Shown here: in pieces, positions 61,592 through 64,000 of the stretch
Layout of the letters: every line of letters starts with the position of its first letter
Numbering within the stretch: the first letter of the stretch is position 1
DNA from: Govania unica
GTDB taxonomy: Bacteria > Pseudomonadota > Alphaproteobacteria > Sphingomonadales > Govanellaceae
Reading direction: 5' to 3'
Length of the DNA: 64,000 nucleotides
Assembly (NCBI RefSeq): GCF_027920805.1
Contig: NZ_JANWOI010000004.1
Location: 434,001 to 498,000, forward strand
Notes under the pieces: generated by a model
Told to the model about the DNA's origin: nothing
Database searches by the model: none
Seen by the model: only the letters and a program-made list of their open reading frames with translations
Made by a program: the position numbers and the translations under genes

Positions 61592-62512
61592 TTATTCCTT
61601 GCCCTGATAGATGCCGACAATCTTGTTCAGCATGCTGAGCGCTTCGTCGCGCGGACGCTGGAAGGTGTTGCGGCCGATGATCGAGCCGTTGCCGCCGCCA
61701 TCGCGGATCGCGCGAGCATCATCATAAACCGAGTCCGCCCCCTTGGTGGCGCCGCCCGAGAACACAACGATGCGGCGGCCATTGAACGCGGCCTGCATCA
61801 CGTGAGCTACACGGGTGGCCTGGGTCGACAGGTCGATTTTGTACTTGTCATAGACCTTTTTGGCTTCACCCTGCTCAAGATGGTCGCTCGGGAGCTTCAC
61901 CTTGATGACATGAGCGCCCATGAGGGCAGCCATATGAGCGGCATAAGCGCAAACATCCATGGCGGTTTCACCGTCTTTGGTGATGTCGCCGCCACGCGGA
62001 TAGGACCACAACACAACTGCAAGACCGACCGCTTTGGCTTCTTCAGCCAGATCGCGGAACTCTTCCATCATATTATAGCAGTCGTCGGACCCCGGATAGA
62101 TGGTAAAGCCGATGGCCGAGCAGCCGAGCTTCAGGGCGTCATGCACGGTGCCGGTGATGGCCTGATCCCTCAGACCCGACAACGAGTTAGCGGAGTTCAT
62201 CTTGAGGATAAGCGGCACTTGACCGGCCACGCGGTCGGCCACGGCTTCCATCATGCCAAGGGGGGTCGCATAGGCGTTGAGGCCAGCGTCGATCGCAAGC
62301 TGCGGATGATACCAGGGATCATAAGCTTCGGGATTCGGGGCGAAGGAGCGGGCGGGGCCATGCTCGAAGCCCTGATCCACAGGCAGGATAACCATTTTGC
62401 CGGTCCCGGCGAGCTTGCCGGTCATCATGATGCGGGCGAGATTGGCCTTGGTGCCGGGATTGTCGCTCTCGTACCAGGACAGAATTTCTTTCACTTTGCG
62501 CGTGAGTTTCAT
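61592..62512 (-). CDS. class I fructose-bisphosphate aldolase (DhnA type)
   Basis: 306 residues from the ATG at 62512. [29 protein letters not shown]-type core, [20 protein letters not shown] and the Schiff-base lysine region [16 protein letters not shown] match the archaeal-type (DhnA/FbaB) aldolases. It splits fructose-1,6-bisphosphate in glycolysis. Together with pgk upstream and pyk elsewhere in the window it marks a working lower glycolysis. The longer frame to 62587 lacks family sequence. Confidence 0.93.
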   Translation of the reverse strand: MKLTRKVKEILSWYESDNPGTKANLARIMMTGKLAGTGKMVILPVDQGFEHGPARSFAPNPEAYDPWYHPQLAIDAGLNAYATPLGMMEAVADRVAGQVPLILKMNSANSLSGLRDQAITGTVHDALKLGCSAIGFTIYPGSDDCYNMMEEFRDLAEEAKAVGLAVVLWSYPRGGDITKDGETAMDVCAYAAHMAALMGAHVIKVKLPSDHLEQGEAKKVYDKYKIDLSTQATRVAHVMQAAFNGRRIVVFSGGATKGADSVYDDARAIRDGGGNGSIIGRNTFQRPRDEALSMLNKIVGIYQGKE

Positions 62513-62618
62513 GCGGTGCGGTCCCCTGTAAAACGGTTGCCGTTGGGTCTGTTGATTTCTGACAGTTGTGTAGCGCAAGGTCCCCAAATAAGCAAATCCT
62601 ACGGGTATTTTAGCGGCC

Positions 62619-63008
62619 TCAGGCGGCGAGAAACTGGCCGAGGGCGGGCTCGGGATCGCGATCCAGAGCGAGCGTCAGGCGGTCCCCGAGATCGGCGTCG
62701 GTGAAAACCACGGCGCTTAGTGTGGCGGCGGCGCTTTTTACGGTTTCAAGGGTTGGCCCGCTGAGGCGGAGGTAGCGCCAGCCAAGCTCAAGCGCCCGGA
62801 GCGCAAGGCCCGGATCGTCGCCGCAGTCGATGATGACGGGAAGCTCGGGGGCGAGGTCAGCCAGCAGCTTCAGATAACCGGGCCCGGCATATCCGGCGGC
62901 GGCGGGCGCGGTCATGACAAAAAAATCCGGCAGCCCCGAATAGTCGGCGGCGGCCAGCATATGACGATGGGTGCTGACGATGACGACCTTAAGCGGGTGG
63001 GCCGTCAT
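62619..63008 (-). CDS. small hypothetical protein in the pgk-fba operon
   Basis: About 129 residues; not recognised. The pattern LKVVIVSTHRHMLAAADYSG, PVIIDCGDDPGLALRALELG and LRLSGPTLETVKSAAATLSA looks like the second half of a TIM-barrel (beta-strand followed by helix), but no active-site motif is seen. It starts next to the pgk stop (a GTG at 63017 overlaps it) and ends about 105 bases before fba, so it is co-transcribed with glycolytic genes. A structural or regulatory role is possible; this is inference. Confidence 0.7.
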   Translation of the reverse strand: MTAHPLKVVIVSTHRHMLAAADYSGLPDFFVMTAPAAAGYAGPGYLKLLADLAPELPVIIDCGDDPGLALRALELGWRYLRLSGPTLETVKSAAATLSAVVFTDADLGDRLTLALDRDPEPALGQFLAA

Positions 63009-63013
63009 GACGA

Positions 63014-64000
63014 TCACTGTTCAAGCACGGTGACGCCGGGCAGGTCTTTGCCTTCCATCCATTCAAGGAAAGCGCCGCCAGCGGTCGAGATGTGGCTGAA
63101 ATCCTGCGCCGCGCCTGCATGATTGAGGGCGGCCACGGTGTCGCCGCCACCGGCCACGGTCAGAAGCGATCCGGCGCGGCTGAGTTTGGCCGCAGCTTGG
63201 GCCAAAGCGACCGTACCCTTGTCGAAGGGCTCGATTTCAAAGGCACCCATGGGGCCGTTCCAGATCAGGGTTTTCGCGGATTTGAGCACATCGCCGAGAG
63301 CAGCAACGCTTGCCGGGCCAACGTCCAGGATCATGTCATCGTCGGCCACGTCACCCACGGCTACCACGCGGGCGGCGGCTCCGGCCTTGAATTCCTTGGC
63401 GACCACGACGTCGGTCGGCAGATGCACGGTGCAGTTTGCGGCCTTGGCGCGGGCCAGAATGTCGCGGGCGGTGTCAGCCAGATCATGTTCGCATAAGGAT
63501 TTGCCAACCTTGATGCCTTGCGCCGCAAGGAAGGTGTTGGCCATGCCGCCACCGATGATCAGGTGATCGACCTTTTCAACGAGATGGGTCAGCACATCGA
63601 GCTTGGACGACACCTTGGCACCGCCGACGACGGCGACCACAGGACGCACCGGCTTGCCCAAAGCACCTTCAAGGGCCACGAGTTCGGCCTTCATGGTGAC
63701 ACCAGCGGCGGACGGCAGCAGATGGGCCAGACCCTCGGTCGAGGCATGGGCGCGATGGGCGCAGGAAAAGGCATCCGAGACAAAGACGTCGCCGGATTTG
63801 GCAAGGGCTGCGGCGAAGGCCGGGTCGTTCTGTTCCTCGCCCGCATGGAAGCGGACATTTTCCAACAGCAGGACGTCACCGTTCTTCAAGGCAGCGGCGG
63901 CGGTTTCAGCCACCGGGCCGATGCTGTCAGCGGCGAAGGCCACGGGCTGGCCGAGCGCGGCTGCCAAGGGAGCGGCCAGCGGCTTCAGGGACATTTCGGG
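63014..64000 (-). CDS. pgk: phosphoglycerate kinase, 5' truncated by window edge
   Basis: The frame is open to base 64000, so about the first 80-90 residues are missing. Seen are [77 protein letters not shown], and the nucleotide-binding [17 protein letters not shown] with [14 protein letters not shown]. It makes ATP from 1,3-bisphosphoglycerate. It is the first visible gene of the pgk-hypothetical-fba-thiE run. Confidence 0.97.
   Translation of the reverse strand, partial: PEMSLKPLAAPLAAALGQPVAFAADSIGPVAETAAAALKNGDVLLLENVRFHAGEEQNDPAFAAALAKSGDVFVSDAFSCAHRAHASTEGLAHLLPSAAGVTMKAELVALEGALGKPVRPVVAVVGGAKVSSKLDVLTHLVEKVDHLIIGGGMANTFLAAQGIKVGKSLCEHDLADTARDILARAKAANCTVHLPTDVVVAKEFKAGAAARVVAVGDVADDDMILDVGPASVAALGDVLKSAKTLIWNGPMGAFEIEPFDKGTVALAQAAAKLSRAGSLLTVAGGGDTVAALNHAGAAQDFSHISTAGGAFLEWMEGKDLPGVTVLEQ

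Overview
The window is a stretch of GC-rich (roughly 60-65 % by eye) chromosome from an alphaproteobacterium. The assignment rests on family content rather than on any rRNA gene: GapR (DUF2312), DUF1013, DUF1192, DUF1244, DUF1465, DUF3775, COQ9, a three-gene pntAA-pntAB-pntB transhydrogenase preceded by the tiny aa3-type oxidase subunit IV, CtrA-type TTAA-N7-TTAA boxes, a GAAC-N7-GAAC SOS box and a ROSE-like thermometer. The mix (PEP-CTERM surface protein, class I DhnA-type aldolase next to pgk, short hairpin repeats of the 'attgccgggtcaagcccggc' type) fits a Rhodospirillales/Kordiimonadales/Emcibacterales-like lineage; the order cannot be fixed from here. No prophage, insertion sequence, CRISPR array, rRNA or tRNA gene was recognised.

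Layout. 1-5.0 kb: HDAC-family deacetylase (cut by the left edge), pcm, MgtC/DUF4010 membrane protein, PhoX phosphatase. 5.0-10.7 kb: a repeat cluster, a CoA-ester lyase, a frameshifted Pmp3/YqaE gene, MscS, then a polyamine operon (PLP decarboxylase plus deoxyhypusine-synthase-like protein) with a long leader that carries a 44-codon upstream ORF behind a near-perfect Shine-Dalgarno. 10.7-16.6 kb: hydrolase, host-attachment-type protein, and a tightly coupled minus-strand cassette of class I glutamine amidotransferase, RimK-like ATP-grasp ligase with RLAN domain, and GNAT/C39-peptidase fusion, followed by a PAS protein. 16.7-25.3 kb: MmgE/PrpD, LysE, HlyD/ABC/ABC-2 efflux operon, cardiolipin synthase, DUF3775, PilZ, maleylacetoacetate isomerase. 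25.7-35 kb: TonB-C-domain periplasmic protein, DUF1013, two YdcH proteins, ubiX, GGDEF cyclase, purEK, coq9-def, rpsU, GNAT, GST. 35-46.6 kb: pnt operon, oligoendopeptidase F, a sigma-54 response regulator, GapR/DUF1244/N-formylglutamate amidohydrolase, pyk, HAD phosphatase, rpmJ, GST. 46.7-54 kb: HerA-like ATPase beside an SOS box, a chemoreceptor, an AT-richer orphan gene of 668 codons, quinone oxidoreductase. 54-64 kb: PEP-CTERM protein behind a sigma-54 promoter, Hsp20 with RpoH promoter and ROSE element, rpmE, MsbA-like exporter, OmpA-like protein, suhB, efp, thiE, fba, a small orphan, and pgk (cut by the right edge).

How parts connect. Three genes of the motility/c-di-GMP/regulatory type (PilZ, sigma-54 regulator, chemoreceptor) carry CtrA-like boxes upstream. 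The window holds both a sigma-54 activator and a sigma-54 promoter in front of a sorted surface protein. ubiX and coq9 belong to ubiquinone synthesis; pgk, fba and pyk to lower glycolysis; the transhydrogenase couples NADPH to the proton gradient. The items most worth following up are the GATase/ATP-grasp/GNAT-C39 cassette, the decarboxylase leader peptide, the SOS box at the HerA gene and the orphan 668-codon gene.
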